DNA from: CALCKU01 sp964534845
Lineage (GTDB): Bacteria; Pseudomonadota; Alphaproteobacteria; Caulobacterales; Maricaulaceae
DNA length: 5,660 bases
Assembly (NCBI GenBank): GCA_964534845.1
Contig: CAZHPV010000102.1
Coordinates: 1-5,660, forward strand
Direction of reading: 5' to 3'
How positions within the stretch are numbered: the first letter of the stretch is position 1; every line of letters begins with the position of its first letter. This document shows, in pieces, positions 5,652-5,660 of the stretch. The notes under the pieces were generated by a model. That model saw only the letters and a program-made list of their open reading frames with translations, did no database searches and was not told the origin of the DNA. A program made the translations under genes and the position numbers.

Positions 5652-5660
5652 TCATCATAT

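Noticed and set aside
5606..5660. ATG at 5606 opening a frame to the window end, as a possible divergent gene
   Set aside because: Only 18 codons are visible, no ribosome binding site precedes it, and it overlaps the regulator's probable promoter. There is too little to support a gene.

Overview
The window looks like bacterial chromosomal DNA, most likely from a proteobacterium. An alphaproteobacterium is my best guess, from the style of the IS6-type transposase remnant, the SpuC-like aminotransferase and the FCD-type GntR regulator. That assignment is inference and the genus cannot be read from the sequence. There are five intact protein genes, one decayed insertion-sequence remnant and a few probable control sites. 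No tRNA, rRNA or CRISPR array was seen.

Left part (1-1820), visibly AT-rich: an unassigned flank (1-282) leads into two tightly coupled genes. The first encodes an 80-residue membrane hairpin protein. The second, starting 2 bp after the first stops, encodes a 430-residue protein with two N-terminal and about four C-terminal membrane segments around a cytoplasmic domain whose motif order resembles a TIR-like nucleotide-binding fold. Their function is unknown. The pair is the best candidate in the window for something undescribed.

Junction (1821-2121): three bases after the membrane gene's stop there is what looks like the left end of an IS6-family element, followed by the first ~31 codons of its transposase with an in-frame stop, broken off at about 1967. 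The remaining ~150 bp is AT-rich and carries the probable promoter of the next operon.

Right part (2122-5584), richer in GC: a two-gene catabolic operon encodes a class III (SpuC-like) omega-aminotransferase and, 1 bp later, an NAD(P)-dependent aldehyde dehydrogenase. A convergent GntR/FCD regulator follows on the minus strand. The simplest reading is a primary amine -> aldehyde -> carboxylic acid pathway using pyruvate as amino acceptor and controlled by the GntR protein. A diamine such as putrescine is the leading substrate candidate, but the dehydrogenase subtype does not settle this. The catabolic genes look complete and ordinary. The interest lies in the membrane pair and the mobile-element scar separating it from the operon.
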